Assembly: GCA_025738555.1 (NCBI GenBank)
Contig: JAOVFP010000018.1
Coordinates: 3,038,001 to 3,102,000, forward strand
Length of the DNA: 64,000 nt
From: Cyathus striatus
Lineage: Eukaryota > Basidiomycota > Agaricomycetes > Agaricales > Nidulariaceae
Direction: 5' to 3'
Part shown: piece by piece, positions 31,711 to 42,407 of the stretch
How the letters are laid out: each line of letters opens with the position of its first letter
Numbering within the stretch: position 1 is the first letter of the stretch
The notes under the pieces: model-generated
Told to the model about the DNA's origin: nothing
Databases searched by the model: none
Seen by the model: only the letters and a program-made list of their open reading frames with translations
Translations under genes and position numbers: made by a program

Positions 31711-33501
31711 TTATAACTTCGTGTAAACCTCCGGTGAAATAGCCTTCATGTAATAAGGCATGAATAAATCTGTCATAGGTACCTCTTGCTCAGGATTTCT
31801 GAAATGTATTGCAGAATTTTCGCCTGGTATTGACACAATGTCTTCTTCTGGCTCCACCTTTCTCTTAAAGTCATTCACGAATACACGTAGATGCCGAAGA
31901 GTAGTGATACGTCGATCGCTACAATCAGTACGTGCCCGTACAAATTCTTTCAATCCATGCTCTGTGATTTTCGTTACCAAAAGGTTATCCCATTCCAACG
32001 ATTCCAGTTGTGGGCATATGATATCAGGGTAATCTTTTCCTTTGGGTGAGAGTGCATCTAGTAGATCATCGTCGATGATGTTTTGCTCATACGGAGATTG
32101 GAGACTGTATTTTCCCCACTTATCATGTATGAGGTTGCATGAGGAGATATTGAGATGTTTAAGGTATGGCGTGAGTCGAAGAAGCTTCGCCATAACACTG
32201 GACGAAGCCAACACAAATGGTGAGTGTAGTCCCAGATATTGCAGACTATCTCCACAGGATTGTAGCAGATATTCTAATATTTCTTTAGCCATCAACATGA
32301 GCTGTTCGTCATTTCCATTGGAAATATCGAAATCCAAATATTTAACGGAAGGGATATATAGGCATTTTACAAAGTTCAATACTTCAGTTGTTGCATATGT
32401 TCCGAGGCTTAGTGTCGTCAAATGACGAAGGTCGATATTTCCGTCGTCCGCTGAATTACTTCTGGGGCTTGTGCCAAGTCTTCTATTACTGTTTACTCCC
32501 AATTTTAACGTTTTTAAAGAACTGCAATGACGAAGAATAGCAGCTGCAAAATCGATCATGCTTATGTCTGTTGTTTGACGGACTGGATACAAGTTGAGCT
32601 CCGTAAGTTGTCCCCAGGGCAGTTGTGGAATAGTCGACGAGTCAGAGTGGCGAACAGAAATGTTAAATAGTGTAGCAGAGGTGACACGCGAGGAAAGTAG
32701 GCTTGTAACATGCGGCCACAGCATCAAATTTGCTTCTCTCGCGAATTTAAAAGCAACATGATAATGCTTTAGCATGTTAAGGTATTCAGCTGTTACACCC
32801 GCTTTGAGCATACCCTCTAAAACCTCATCGCGAAGTGAAACATCAAGATGATGCCAGCGTTTGTAGTGGGGCACTATGGTTTTGCTAAGAAATGCAATAT
32901 ACGATTGTTGAAGTTTCTTCTCGGCGATGGCGTATTCACCTTCGTTGCCATTACCGCGAATCTGATCAACGGATATCGATAATGGGCATGCGCCGGACCT
33001 GTCCAACCATGCCTTCGTGGCAGCCTCACGCCGATCCAAAGTGAGGCGGACTGATTCTTCCTGCAGCGAAAGCATTCTCACGGGTGGATACTGTGGCATG
33101 TTGATACTAGGAAGTGTGATATGAATCGCCGCCCATAGCCGTGGCGTACAATGGGCAATGTTCCTCCAGGAGCTACAGATACGTGTCAACAGCATAGGGG
33201 CTTCTGCATTATTTATGTAGGGATTGCGATCTTCTGGAAGGCATGCGAGAAATATTTCCTGGATAATATCCTGAGAGAGCCTCCGAGCAGGCGATATTAA
33301 AGTTCGATGTTTTTCAGCAAGATCATGTATTCTGGATCTTTTCTCCTGAAGCAGATCTAATTGTCGTTGCAGATGGTCAATTCCAGTGTCGATCTCGCTA
33401 ATCTCTTGTTCAGCGCCAACGAGAATGTTTTTAATTCGTATTGTCTCTTCGATGGATGGAACGTAGTTGGTGTCAAAATGATGTTGAAACGGGGATGCCA
33501 T
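31711..33501 (-). CDS. F-box-like protein with coiled coil (copy 8), altered tail
   Basis: The 596-residue frame starts at ATG 33501 (MASPFQHHFDTNYVPSIEE). An in-frame ATG further upstream (33600) precedes a likely leader intron (GTGGGA at 33574 to CAGCAG at 33511). Seen in order: coiled coil IDHLQRQLDLLQEKRSR; the F-box core LSQDIIQEIFLACLP with ICSSWRNIAHCTPRLW; WLDRSGACPLSISVDQ; RWHHLDVSLR; leucine-rich segments; and ICPQLESLEWDNLLVTKITE. The family block SPWEGL is missing and replaced by an unrelated stretch (EVPMTDLFMPYYMKAIS), yet the very end, PEVYTKL, is kept. It is closest to copy 9, which lies directly upstream in the same orientation: both have EDxNPxINxAEAP and LVTxITExGLK. A head-to-tail tandem duplication is likely. 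Confidence 0.9.
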   Translation of the reverse strand: MASPFQHHFDTNYVPSIEETIRIKNILVGAEQEISEIDTGIDHLQRQLDLLQEKRSRIHDLAEKHRTLISPARRLSQDIIQEIFLACLPEDRNPYINNAEAPMLLTRICSSWRNIAHCTPRLWAAIHITLPSINMPQYPPVRMLSLQEESVRLTLDRREAATKAWLDRSGACPLSISVDQIRGNGNEGEYAIAEKKLQQSYIAFLSKTIVPHYKRWHHLDVSLRDEVLEGMLKAGVTAEYLNMLKHYHVAFKFAREANLMLWPHVTSLLSSRVTSATLFNISVRHSDSSTIPQLPWGQLTELNLYPVRQTTDISMIDFAAAILRHCSSLKTLKLGVNSNRRLGTSPRSNSADDGNIDLRHLTTLSLGTYATTEVLNFVKCLYIPSVKYLDFDISNGNDEQLMLMAKEILEYLLQSCGDSLQYLGLHSPFVLASSSVMAKLLRLTPYLKHLNISSCNLIHDKWGKYSLQSPYEQNIIDDDLLDALSPKGKDYPDIICPQLESLEWDNLLVTKITEHGLKEFVRARTDCSDRRITTLRHLRVFVNDFKRKVEPEEDIVSIPGENSAIHFRNPEQEVPMTDLFMPYYMKAISPEVYTKL

Positions 33502-33574
33502 ATCTGATATCTGCTGAATTGAATGTAAGAATAACGAATCAATACCGCAACAGCCAATTGAGCAACAATCCCAC

Positions 33575-33995
33575 CTGAACGTTTGTTGTATACTCTCCAA
33601 GTGTTAGATAGCAGAAGAGAGGAGAGTAGCGCGTTGTACAGCCTTGGGTTGGTCATCGGATTTGGCCTTGCAACTCGATCCATGATAACTCCCACGGAAA
33701 GATATGTTTAGGACATTTGCGACACATGTTATCATTTAAATGAACGAAGACACTGGCGGAGTTGCTGTATCCTGGAGATCATCAAGCTATATTAGCTTTG
33801 ATTTGATATCTTCGAGATTATAATGGATCTTGTTATATTATTAGTTTACCAGACGTGTTCAATTACACGAAAGATATCCTTACTATAGATATTCATTCAC
33901 TTTGACAAAGTTTGACAAATAACGATAGGTGCCGAGAGCGTGAGCCATACTACCTAATGTTTCTTAAAGTCTTATCATTCATTCATTATCAATAA
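33575..33995. other. Intergenic spacer between F-box copies 8 and 9
   Basis: AT-rich promoter and 3'-flank sequence; nothing further is recognised. Confidence 0.4.
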
Positions 33996-35783
33996 TTACA
34001 GCTCGGTGTAAATCTCCTGTAGAATAGACTGCTCTTTCCGGGACGTTACGCCTAGCATAGGAGAATGGGAAATTTTCTTCATCTTCCTGAAAGCTACCAC
34101 GGAATTTTTGCCTGGTAGTGACACTTTATCTTCGTCTGGCTCCCCTTTTTGCTTGAACTCATTTACGAATACACGTAGATTTTGAAGGGCGGCGATACGC
34201 TGATCACCATAATTAGCGCGCGCCTTCACAAATGCTTTCAGGCCACGCTCCGTAATTCTAGTTACCAAAAGGGCATCCCATTCCAATGATCTCAGTCGTG
34301 GGCAAATTATATGGGAATGGTCGTTCCCGTTGTATGACAGTGCATATAGTAGATCATCGTTGATAATGGTTTGCTCGCATGGAGTTCTTCGCTGCAATGA
34401 TGACTTCCAACTATTATGTGAGAGGCTGAATGAGAAGACCCTAAGATGTTTGAGGTATGGCGTGAGTCGAAGGAGTTCCACCAAAGAGTCGGATGAAGAC
34501 AAAAATAGTGGAGAGTATAATCCCAAATACTGCAGATTGTCTCCACAAGTTTGTAGTAGAGCTCTTGATATTTCTTCGGCGGACGGCCCCGTGGGTTTTC
34601 TTTCAAGGTTAGAAACTTGCATGTCCATATGGATCACGGAAGGAATATGTAAACGTTTTACAAAGTCCAATATTTCCGTTGTTTTGTTTGTTGTTTTGAA
34701 ACTCAGTGTTGTCAAATGTTGGAGGTTGATATCTCCTCCGCAGTTTGAGTCACTGCTGTTTGCGAAAAATCGTTTAGTACCATTTAGCGCCAACTTTAAT
34801 GTTTTGAGAGATCCGCACTGACGAAGAACAGCGGCTACGAAATCAATTTTGCTCATTTCTGTTGCTTGACGACTCATTGAAATATTCAAGTTGAGCTCCG
34901 TGAGTGGTCCCCAGGCCCCTTTAGAGATAGAAGAAAAGTCCGACGGGAAAACACCGATGCCATAAATTGTGGCGGAGATGAGAGGTAAAGAAAGTAGGCC
35001 GATAATGTCCGGCCACAGGTCTAGAGATTGTTCATCTACGGTAATATGACAATGCCCGAGCATTTTGGGGCGTTCAGCCATCAGGCTACCCTTTAGTAAA
35101 CCATCCAAAACCTCTGTGGGAAGACAAACATTCAGACGATACCAACGTTGGTGGTATGGAATGATAGTGTTTTTAAGAAATGAAATATATAATTCTTGAA
35201 GTTTCTGCGAGTTTGCAACATAATTGTCTCCAATGTCTAGGTTGCTACCATGCATTTGAAAAATGGATATCGATAACGGACATGCGCCGGACCTGCCCAA
35301 CCAAGCCTTTACAGCAACTTCGCGCTGATCCAAAGTGAGGCGTACTAAGTCTTCCTGCAGTACCAGAGATCTCTGGGGCGGAAAATTCCATGCCAGGTCG
35401 ATAATAGCGCTAGGAATTGGGATATGAATCGCCGCCCATAACCATGGTGTACGATGGGCAATGCTCCTCCAAGCGCTACATATATGCGTCAACAGTATAG
35501 GAGCTTCAGCAGCGTTAATGCATGGATTGTGATCCTCTGGTAAGCAAGCAAGAAATATTTCCTGAAGAATATCCTCAGTGAGTCTCCGAGCTGGTGATAT
35601 CAATGTTTGATATTTTTTAGCGAGATCATATATTTTGGACTTTTTCTCCTGAAGCAGGTATATCTGTCTGTCAATATCGCTAATCTCTTCTTCAGCATCG
35701 GCGAGGATGTTTTTAATCTGTATTATCTCATCGATGGAAGGAACATAGTTGGTACAAAAACGGTGTTGGAACGAGGATTCCAT
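33996..35783 (-). CDS. F-box-like protein (copy 9), coiled coil one heptad shorter
   Basis: The 595-residue frame starts at ATG 35783 (MESSFQHRFCTNYVPSIDE). A likely leader intron opens with GTGAGT at 35863; its acceptor is one of two AG sites close to the ATG. The coiled coil reads IDRQIYLLQEKKSK where copy 8 has IDTGIDHLQRQLDLLQEKRS, an exact loss of seven residues, so the heptad register is kept. The F-box core is LTEDILQEIFLACLP with ICSAWRSIAHRTPWLW. WLGRSGACPLSISIFQ has Gly for the usual Asp. RWYRLNVCLP and leucine-rich stretches follow. The SPWEGL block is degraded (SHSPMLGV) but the terminal QEIYTEL is intact. It is the nearest relative of copy 8. Confidence 0.9.
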   Translation of the reverse strand: MESSFQHRFCTNYVPSIDEIIQIKNILADAEEEISDIDRQIYLLQEKKSKIYDLAKKYQTLISPARRLTEDILQEIFLACLPEDHNPCINAAEAPILLTHICSAWRSIAHRTPWLWAAIHIPIPSAIIDLAWNFPPQRSLVLQEDLVRLTLDQREVAVKAWLGRSGACPLSISIFQMHGSNLDIGDNYVANSQKLQELYISFLKNTIIPYHQRWYRLNVCLPTEVLDGLLKGSLMAERPKMLGHCHITVDEQSLDLWPDIIGLLSLPLISATIYGIGVFPSDFSSISKGAWGPLTELNLNISMSRQATEMSKIDFVAAVLRQCGSLKTLKLALNGTKRFFANSSDSNCGGDINLQHLTTLSFKTTNKTTEILDFVKRLHIPSVIHMDMQVSNLERKPTGPSAEEISRALLQTCGDNLQYLGLYSPLFLSSSDSLVELLRLTPYLKHLRVFSFSLSHNSWKSSLQRRTPCEQTIINDDLLYALSYNGNDHSHIICPRLRSLEWDALLVTRITERGLKAFVKARANYGDQRIAALQNLRVFVNEFKQKGEPDEDKVSLPGKNSVVAFRKMKKISHSPMLGVTSRKEQSILQEIYTEL

Positions 35784-35863
35784 GTCTGAGATTTGCTTTA
35801 TCGAATGTAAGATATGCTAAGTTAATAGTGTAGTAGGGCAGTTGAGTTGTATTGTTAACTCAC

Positions 35864-38100
35864 CTGAATGATTACAGATTATTCAAGGGCTGGAAAGTAA
35901 ACAAGAGAATAATGGTGTGTTGTACAGCCTTCAAGTTGGCCCAGGTTGGTTAAGTATCGGATTTTGCCTGGCAGTTCAATCTCATGAAAGATATATTTAG
36001 AAAGCCACGTTTCTGGTATTGAAGTCGTTCATGCTACAGAAAAATAGCTTGAATGTTCAATGTAGCTTATAAGCAGAAAGGGGCTCGCCAGCCACGCTCA
36101 AGTTTCAGTGTGTTAATCCGGTTCATTAATAGCCGCAAATTAGGGACAATTTAAAGTGATATTTATATTGGGAATCATGTAGACTTACATGCCAGGAGAT
36201 TAAAAGTGTATCTATGCTACGAGTTTTCTTAGAGGCAAGTGATTGGTACTTCCAAGTTTCCATCGGTCATCAAGTACCCAGCGAGCGAAAGATGAAATTC
36301 CCACTAACTTTAGTTAGTAGGGTTATGGGGACCGTATTTCTGAAACTTTTGGCAGTAAATTTCATGCTGTGCAGTTGAGTTTGAATTATTTCGGCATCCT
36401 CCTTAATTCACCTTTGTCAGTTCCCTTTCAGCAACCTTTCAGCGTCCATCTCTCTGTCTCCACTGTCCAGTATCGCGTACACTGCGTTTTTATATCTTGT
36501 GTTTCTACTTAGGTCATACCTTATTTTGTATTTTTAACTTTATTACCGTGCTAATTTGTACTACCTCTTTTTATTTCGGGGCATGGCACTGCTCGGGCCT
36601 TTACCAATTCCAATGGCCTACGTATTGTGAACGTTTATATATACTCTTTTGCTTACCTTGTAAATGTCATAACTTTGCCTCTACAATCTTGATACTTGCC
36701 TGTCCTCCCAATGCAACCTTTTGAGATTGATAAATTTTCGTGCCTTCGTCCCCGGAGTCTCACCTCTTTTGTGCCTGCCTGGCAAATAAGTCCAACAGGT
36801 GGTATTTTCCTCCCTCGCTGACCTTCTACCTCACGTATCGTGACTCTCCCTTTACTTAAACAGTTCATGTAGATATTCCCACTAACTTTAGTTAGTAGGG
36901 TTATAGGGCTCAGGCTCCAATCTTTTTTGGCAGTAAATCACACTTTGTTTACACCTGTTAAATATTTCGGCTTTTCGACTGCTCCTTTGTTCTTTGTTTA
37001 TTTAGTTAACCTCTACATTCATGCTCGTGCACTCCTCTTATCTTTTTGGGGCCACTGCTTCAACAGTTAGTATCAATTCCTGTTCGTAGTCGTATAGTTA
37101 TTCGGACTTTAGTTACCGGTGCCCTCTTTTTAATGTATCTACATAAATTAACGCTTCTGCTTCGACAAGTACTGATGCTTTAGGTTATGAAAACTATCGA
37201 CCTTGCTTAAGTATTTGTTATTCGTATTATAGTGTTTTTTCCCTTTCCCTTTCGTAGCTTCGTAGCTTACCCTACCTAGTATTGCTTGTATAGTATTGGT
37301 TTGTTCAATTTTATCATAGTTAGTGGGGTTACATATAGGGCTCGAGCTCGAAATTCTTTGGCAGTAAATTACAATACATTTGTTCTTGTTTACATTCTCG
37401 GCATTTCGCCTTCTCTCTTGTTCAGCTTCGTTAAGATCTGTGCGGTCAACTGTCGTTGCTTGTATATATCCTTCTTAGTTATCATCTGTGCAAGTTTGCA
37501 ACGTGCGTGGCAGTTGTAATAAGTACTATAATTTCTTTGTTAGCTATAGTAGTATAAGTGAATCTACTTTGTAGAGCATGCAGTTTGCCTGCGATGTGAA
37601 TCTTGTGTTTTTCATTACCGTACCTCATTTCATTCTTTCTGTCGCTTACTCATACATACTGCATTCGTTAGCTACTTAAACTGTCATACATACACTCATT
37701 GAATCCAGGTTTTCGTTTCCCCCCATTTCAGCTCGAATCGTACCTCACTAGAACTGGAGGATCGACGGACGTCATTCCACTTGCATATTCTTTGTCGAGA
37801 AGATACCCCCAAGCTAGTATCTTCCTCCACATACTTATTCTCCTTGTGTGTAGTTAGTGGGCTTTGTTGGCGATAGCCGGCCTTATTTGTTATGGTGAAA
37901 TGGTGAAATGTGGAGGAGTGCCAGCGCGGGGTATGGTTTTATTTGTTCCATTGCTATGCTAGTATAGCCTATAAATCATACACCATTTACCTTTAACCTC
38001 TTATGACGGACAGTACTTTCTCGATTCTTATACCTTGCTGGTCACCAAAAGATATGTAAGGGAGTGTCGAGTTCAACTAGAAATGTAAGATCACAAGGGT
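35864..38100. other. Gene-free, T-rich region with diverged direct repeats
   Basis: No conserved protein is seen. Open frames are short and rich in Phe, Leu, Cys and Ser because the plus strand is T-rich. The stretch contains the direct repeats listed at 36300-37370. Confidence 0.45.
36300..37370. repeat. Diverged direct repeats, three copies
   Basis: The marker CCCACTAACTTTAGTTAGTA, followed by GGGTTAT and, some 30 nt on, TTTGGCAGTAAAT, starts at 36300 and 36878. A decayed third copy (AGTTAGTGGGGTTACATATAG, then TTTGGCAGTAAATTAC) starts near 37318. Spacings are about 578 and 430 bp. After the marker each copy contains a TTTCGGC-type stretch and a CTCCTTxxTTC stretch. TTAGTTAGTAG overlaps CTAACTTTAGTTAG, a short palindrome. 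Confidence 0.55.
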
Positions 38101-38142
38101 ACTGGGAATTGCCAACTGCGTCGGCTGAGACCTTGCTTGTCT
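38101..38142 (+). repeat. Dispersed repeat family A, copy 1
   Basis: CTGGGAATTGCCAACTGCGT followed by CGGCTGAGACCTTGCTTG is repeated in inverted orientation at 40582-40621 and, more diverged, in direct orientation at 40795-40832 (TTGTCGACTGAAACCTTGCT). Confidence 0.5.
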
Positions 38143-38349
38143 AGTTGGAGAAGAAGGAGAGTAAAATTCAGGTAGAATTAATAGTATGAAATGTAAGAGA
38201 ATTAACATTTATTAATAATACAAATTTAAAAACATAGGGATTGATGCACTAGATTAAAAGTCATATATATTTTGTATATGAAGTTCATAAGTCTGAAAGA
38301 GCAGGTTGTAAGAGTGGGGATTAAAATAAGGCAAATGAAAATACCCCGG

Positions 38350-38905
38350 CAGTTATTTGGATGCCCAGCGAGAATCGCCAACCAAGCAGCCTGTTGAATC
38401 ATGAGAGGGTAAACAACGTGATCCCAAACTGGAGCAGGTGCTCAGTACTTTTCTGGGCTAGCTCCTCTAAGCTGATGCCAAATTCGAGGATATGTGACAA
38501 GCATATCATGAAGTACGTTTGCAGAATCTCCAATGTAGGCAACTGTTAATGGTTTTAGTTCAGGTAAAGGTTTGAACTTTATATGCATGTCATCTTCCAA
38601 TGGTGCTGTTGAACCGGGTGGTTGAAATAAGTGAGTATGTTCATGGAGTATCAGGAGATCTGCGAGGAATTGCATGGGATGCCAGAGTGATGAAAGCCTG
38701 TTGAGAACAGGAACTGGAGAGTATTTTGTGAGTTCCTATGACATCAATTTACTTTTGTATGATTTAAGTTTGAAAAGAGAACCAACTTCGATCTCTTCAT
38801 GCTCACCAACACAAGCAAAGATCCCCAGAATATGTCAACTAGCTCAGAACCTGTGGTGCTACACGATCCTTCAAGTTTTGTCCAGGCTCCTGCCGAAGTC
38901 CTGCT
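38350..38905 (-). pseudogene. Ornithine carbamoyltransferase gene fragment, degraded
   Basis: Read on the minus strand, three pieces match OTC, the mitochondrial enzyme that makes citrulline from ornithine and carbamoyl phosphate. Piece 1, near 38905-38835, reads GQNLKDRVAPQVLS then a stop. Piece 2 (38834-38787) reads HILGIFACVGEHEEIE in a shifted frame. A possible 51-nt intron (38786-38736, GTTGGT...CATAG) leads to piece 3, [20 protein letters not shown] then [13 protein letters not shown]. The HPxQ and ADLL motifs are the OTC ornithine-binding region, and [17 protein letters not shown] is the next conserved block. A TGA at 38442-38444 interrupts ASPEKY and APAPVWDHVVY. At least two stops and one frameshift rule out function. 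The N-terminal carbamoyl-phosphate site (STRTR) is not recognisable. An insertion of [14 protein letters not shown] type near the HEH block may be natural for fungi or a decay product. It lies in the repeat-rich part of the window. Confidence 0.7.
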
Positions 38906-39021
38906 CAGGGAACGACCTAGCTGCCCAGAATCGACATGAAGTGCTAAAGTCCCGCTCAGGGTACGGCCTGGCAAATCCTATTGTGTGAAGAGGTGCCAAA
39001 AGAAAGACATCACGTGCAGTC

Positions 39022-39082
39022 ACCTTGCTTGACAAGGTATCTCTCCAGGTCATAATTGGTTTCACTTTTCGACTTGCACGTG
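39022..39082 (-). repeat. Terminal-inverted-repeat-like sequence, left arm
   Basis: It starts ACCTTGCTTGACAAGGT and ends CACTTTTCGACTTGCACGTG. The reverse complement of 40703-40762 aligns along its whole length with about a dozen mismatches. ACCTTG-CTTGA-CAAGGT is itself a small inverted repeat. Confidence 0.65.
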
Positions 39083-40702
39083 CACTCACATGATTGACAA
39101 TCGTTTGTTTCATAAAGTAACTTAGTAAGATCATATTAGTAATCCTCTCATTATTCTGTCTCTTCTCTCAGTCTCCTTCCCAGACCTTATGGGAGGTCTC
39201 TCTACTAGAGCGGTACAGTGCTTATTCCGAGTTAAAGGGGAATATATTATGTCTTGTGATATTTATCTCATGTGGTCTGCTCTTCTCTCATTCAACAACT
39301 CTCATATTGCCTTTCATGTCTTTATGCCTGTTTTTTTTTGTCTTGTTGCAGTCATAGCAGGCATTGAACCTGATGCGTTGGGATTGCACTATTATTGTTC
39401 AAACTTCAATGTAAGTATGTATATTTATCTGCTCTCTGTGACTCTTTCCCTTTCTTCCTTCATCTTTTCCTGTTGATTTTTATCCTGTTATCCTGTATAT
39501 TTAGCAGTGTCCACTTTGCAGTTTGGAGGTCTGGTCCACCAATGTTTTTTGTGTATATTTTCATTGCTGTATTTTGAAAAATTGAAATGTGTTGCTGCAC
39601 TCAAATTTGCTGTTGGTTGCGACTCGTTCTTGGGTCATTTGTGTTGTTTCCAATTCCCATTGTTCCTCATAAGTAATCCACAGTTGTGTTACAATGGGTT
39701 GCACAGTGACGTTCTGTGTAAATTATGTCACATTAAGAACCTACAGTTCATGTGCATGTCTTGGGACATTGTCAATTGTCTCCTTGAGGATTTGTACACT
39801 TGTGCTCAGTGAAGTATGTTTGCATTTGGGGTTATCAGTGAGTAGATTTACATTTGCTGCAAGTTTTACTTACTGTATTCGTTGATTCATTCTCACTGCA
39901 ACATTTTCTTGTGTCCATTCTTTCCTCTAGATTTCAACAAAAATTGGTGGGGCCCACCTTCTACATCTGTTCACAATTTCTCATTTAAAACCTTAGATTT
40001 ATCCCTAATTAACACCAAAATGGCTGGTGAGGAAATGCCAAAACTGTACAACGCTCCCAAGAACAACTGCCCAACCAATTAATGTACTATATATCCATCC
40101 TAGGAATAGTATTGATGTCTTCTTGTCAATGCTATCATGCAGATTTATTTCCAGCTCACTCTTTGGGTGGCATCCCATATGATGTCTACTCAGCCAATCT
40201 CATGACAACACATTCCACCCCCCCTCCTCCCAAAACCCACCAACCAAAACCGAAAGTCCCCCCACCACCCAACTGTTATATAACAAATGTGTACCAGTCT
40301 CCTGTCACTATCTTATCTTACACAAGAATAAATAATGTATATTTGTCATTGCTATCATTTTGCTTAACTGTTGCTGATGTTTTGGCCTCTGTTCTTGGTT
40401 AACAAATGGCCAAGCATGAGTTTTGAATATGGGAGCATGCATAACAGGAACAGACCTTAATGCAAATCAGCATTGAATCAGCATTTCAACCAAATTTTCG
40501 CCCTTCACTAATATATTATTACTTTCCTATCAATATGTACTTCACTGGGGCAACTATAATTCACTATGGGGTTGCCTTTTGTCAAGCAAGGTTCCTGCTG
40601 ACACAGTTGGCAATTCCCAGTAGAGAAGAGCATACGAAAAGAAACAAAGGAAGGCACATTGAAGGGAGCACGCAAGTGCTAGATTGCAGACGTGGGAAAT
40701 AT
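39083..40702. mobile_element. Interior of putative non-autonomous TIR element
   Basis: The 1.6 kb between the two inverted ~60-bp arms has no transposase-like open frame; its longest frames are about 100 codons and low in information. The right end overlaps a family-A repeat at 40582-40621, so the element may be nested or composite. No clear target-site duplication is visible at its ends. Confidence 0.35.
40582..40621 (-). repeat. Dispersed repeat family A, copy 2 (inverted)
   Basis: The reverse complement reads CTGGGAATTGCCAACTGTGT then CAGCAGGAACCTTGCTTGAC, matching 38101-38142 closely. The pair 38101/40621 is in inverted orientation and overlaps the other inverted pair at 39022/40762. Confidence 0.5.
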
Positions 40703-40762
40703 CACGTGCAGGTCGAAAAGTGGAATCTATTTTCACCTGGGAGAAACCTTGACAAGCAAGGT
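40703..40762 (+). repeat. Terminal-inverted-repeat-like sequence, right arm
   Basis: CACGTGCAGGTCGAAAAGTG ... TTTTCACCTGGGAGAAACC, then TTGACAAGCAAGGT. It is the inverted partner of 39022-39082. A third copy in the same orientation lies at 43162-43220 (CACGTGAATGACGAAAAGTG ... ACCTTGGCAAGCAAGG). Confidence 0.65.
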
Positions 40763-42325
40763 AATACTAGTAATCATGATCGAATGTGTAGAAACTTGGA
40801 AGTGTCGACTTTGTCGACTGAAACCTTGCTTGCATGAAGGAAAGAAAGAAATAAGTTAATAAATAAGGAAAACAACTACAGTATGGATTGCATGTTGGAG
40901 TAAGTAAGAGTCCGAGATTGGGATTAATAAACAGTGCGATGATGCCTGCTTAGTGGTAGAGATACCAGAGGGTCTAATTTATGTAGGACATTTTTTTCAT
41001 GTGGAGTTACCTTATTACCTGGAGGAGGGACTAGTATGGATTGCAAGTAAATTGGCAGAGTAGTAAATATGAGCTCGGTTACCAGCATCTGCAGATGCTC
41101 CTCTCTTTCTATATCCCTGTGGTAGTCCCTGCCGTCTCTCTCCACAACTAGCCACCTCCAGCTCCCACTCCAGGCCTACATGCAGGGCTTGTCTTCAATC
41201 AAACTATCCAGCTTGATGACTACTACATCTATGATCGATAGAGTAGTGTCTGGTTGTACATATGCAATACACCCCACACTATAGTAAGTCAACAAATGAT
41301 TTATCTGGGATAAAAATTCAAGCTGACTCACTGAGTCACCAGGTTACCTGTGTTCGTCAGAAGCAGACAAAGGCCTGTATCAGAGAAAGCAGATGTTAAA
41401 TGGCATAAGGGAAACAAAGAATGAAATACTCATACTTTGGTATGCAGTAATTGATGTTACGTTGTATCGCAGTGAAGAGGAAATGTGAGGTTTGAAGGTT
41501 CCTAGACAAAGGAATGTGAGCCGCTGGCGTGTCTGTCCAGCATTAGGGTCCTAAGGTTGAGAAGGAGAGGGTGGTAGCAATGTAAACGAGAGGTAGATCG
41601 GCACAACAGAGTCAGAACTTCAAGACGAAGCTCTTGAGTGTTTTCAAACAAGTGAGACTTGCTGTGAACAAAGAGAATGACAGAGAACAATAGAGACGAG
41701 TAAACACGAAACGAGAGGCCGAGAACAAGGTAGAAAAGTGAGGTGAAGTTCGCTGAATTTTTAGAGGCCTAGATACACGGTTTATATAGGAAAGAGGGTA
41801 GGAAACTATACCTAAAAGAGCGAATAGAAACTTCTTGAAGCCAAGAGTGTGATAGTAAAATAGACGAGTGATTCAAGGAGAGACAGTGTAAGGATTTTGT
41901 ATATAAAATGTGAAGAGAGATAAGTGTGATTACCATAGAACAAACCAATGATCGCAGATATAGTTTTTCTTCCAGTTTGAAGATGCCAACATCGAAAATA
42001 GGATCCAGGCTAGTGGGGCCAGTCTGGGATTTGTACAGGGTGCTCAACTCTGCATGTGCTATGCGGATGCATAATAGTGGGGTCCTGTGGAAATGGGAAA
42101 GGAGAGGGTGGTGCAGGAAGGGCAGAGGAGGAGGAAAGGGGAAAGCGAGAGGAAGAGGAAGAGTGGAGGACGTGGAAGAAGACAGAGAAGATGTGCACGG
42201 ACCCACACACCAAGAAAGGTTGTTTGGCAGTGTCTGTCAACGCTAGATTTCGCTGGACCGACTTTTCACTGGGCTTCAAGATCCACTCATTGTGCATGAC
42301 GGAGAGGGGCAAACGAGTGGAGGCT

Positions 42326-42407
42326 GGGAGTGCGGTGCAAGCCAGGGAGTGCGGTACAAGCCAGGGAGTGCGGTACAAGCCAGGGAGTGTGGTACGAGCC
42401 AGGGAGT
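42326..42407. repeat. 19-bp tandem repeat, four units plus a partial
   Basis: The unit GGGAGTGCGGTACAAGCCA is repeated with one or two changes (GGTGCAAG in unit 1, TGTGGTACGAG in unit 4) and followed by GGGAGT. Confidence 0.85.
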
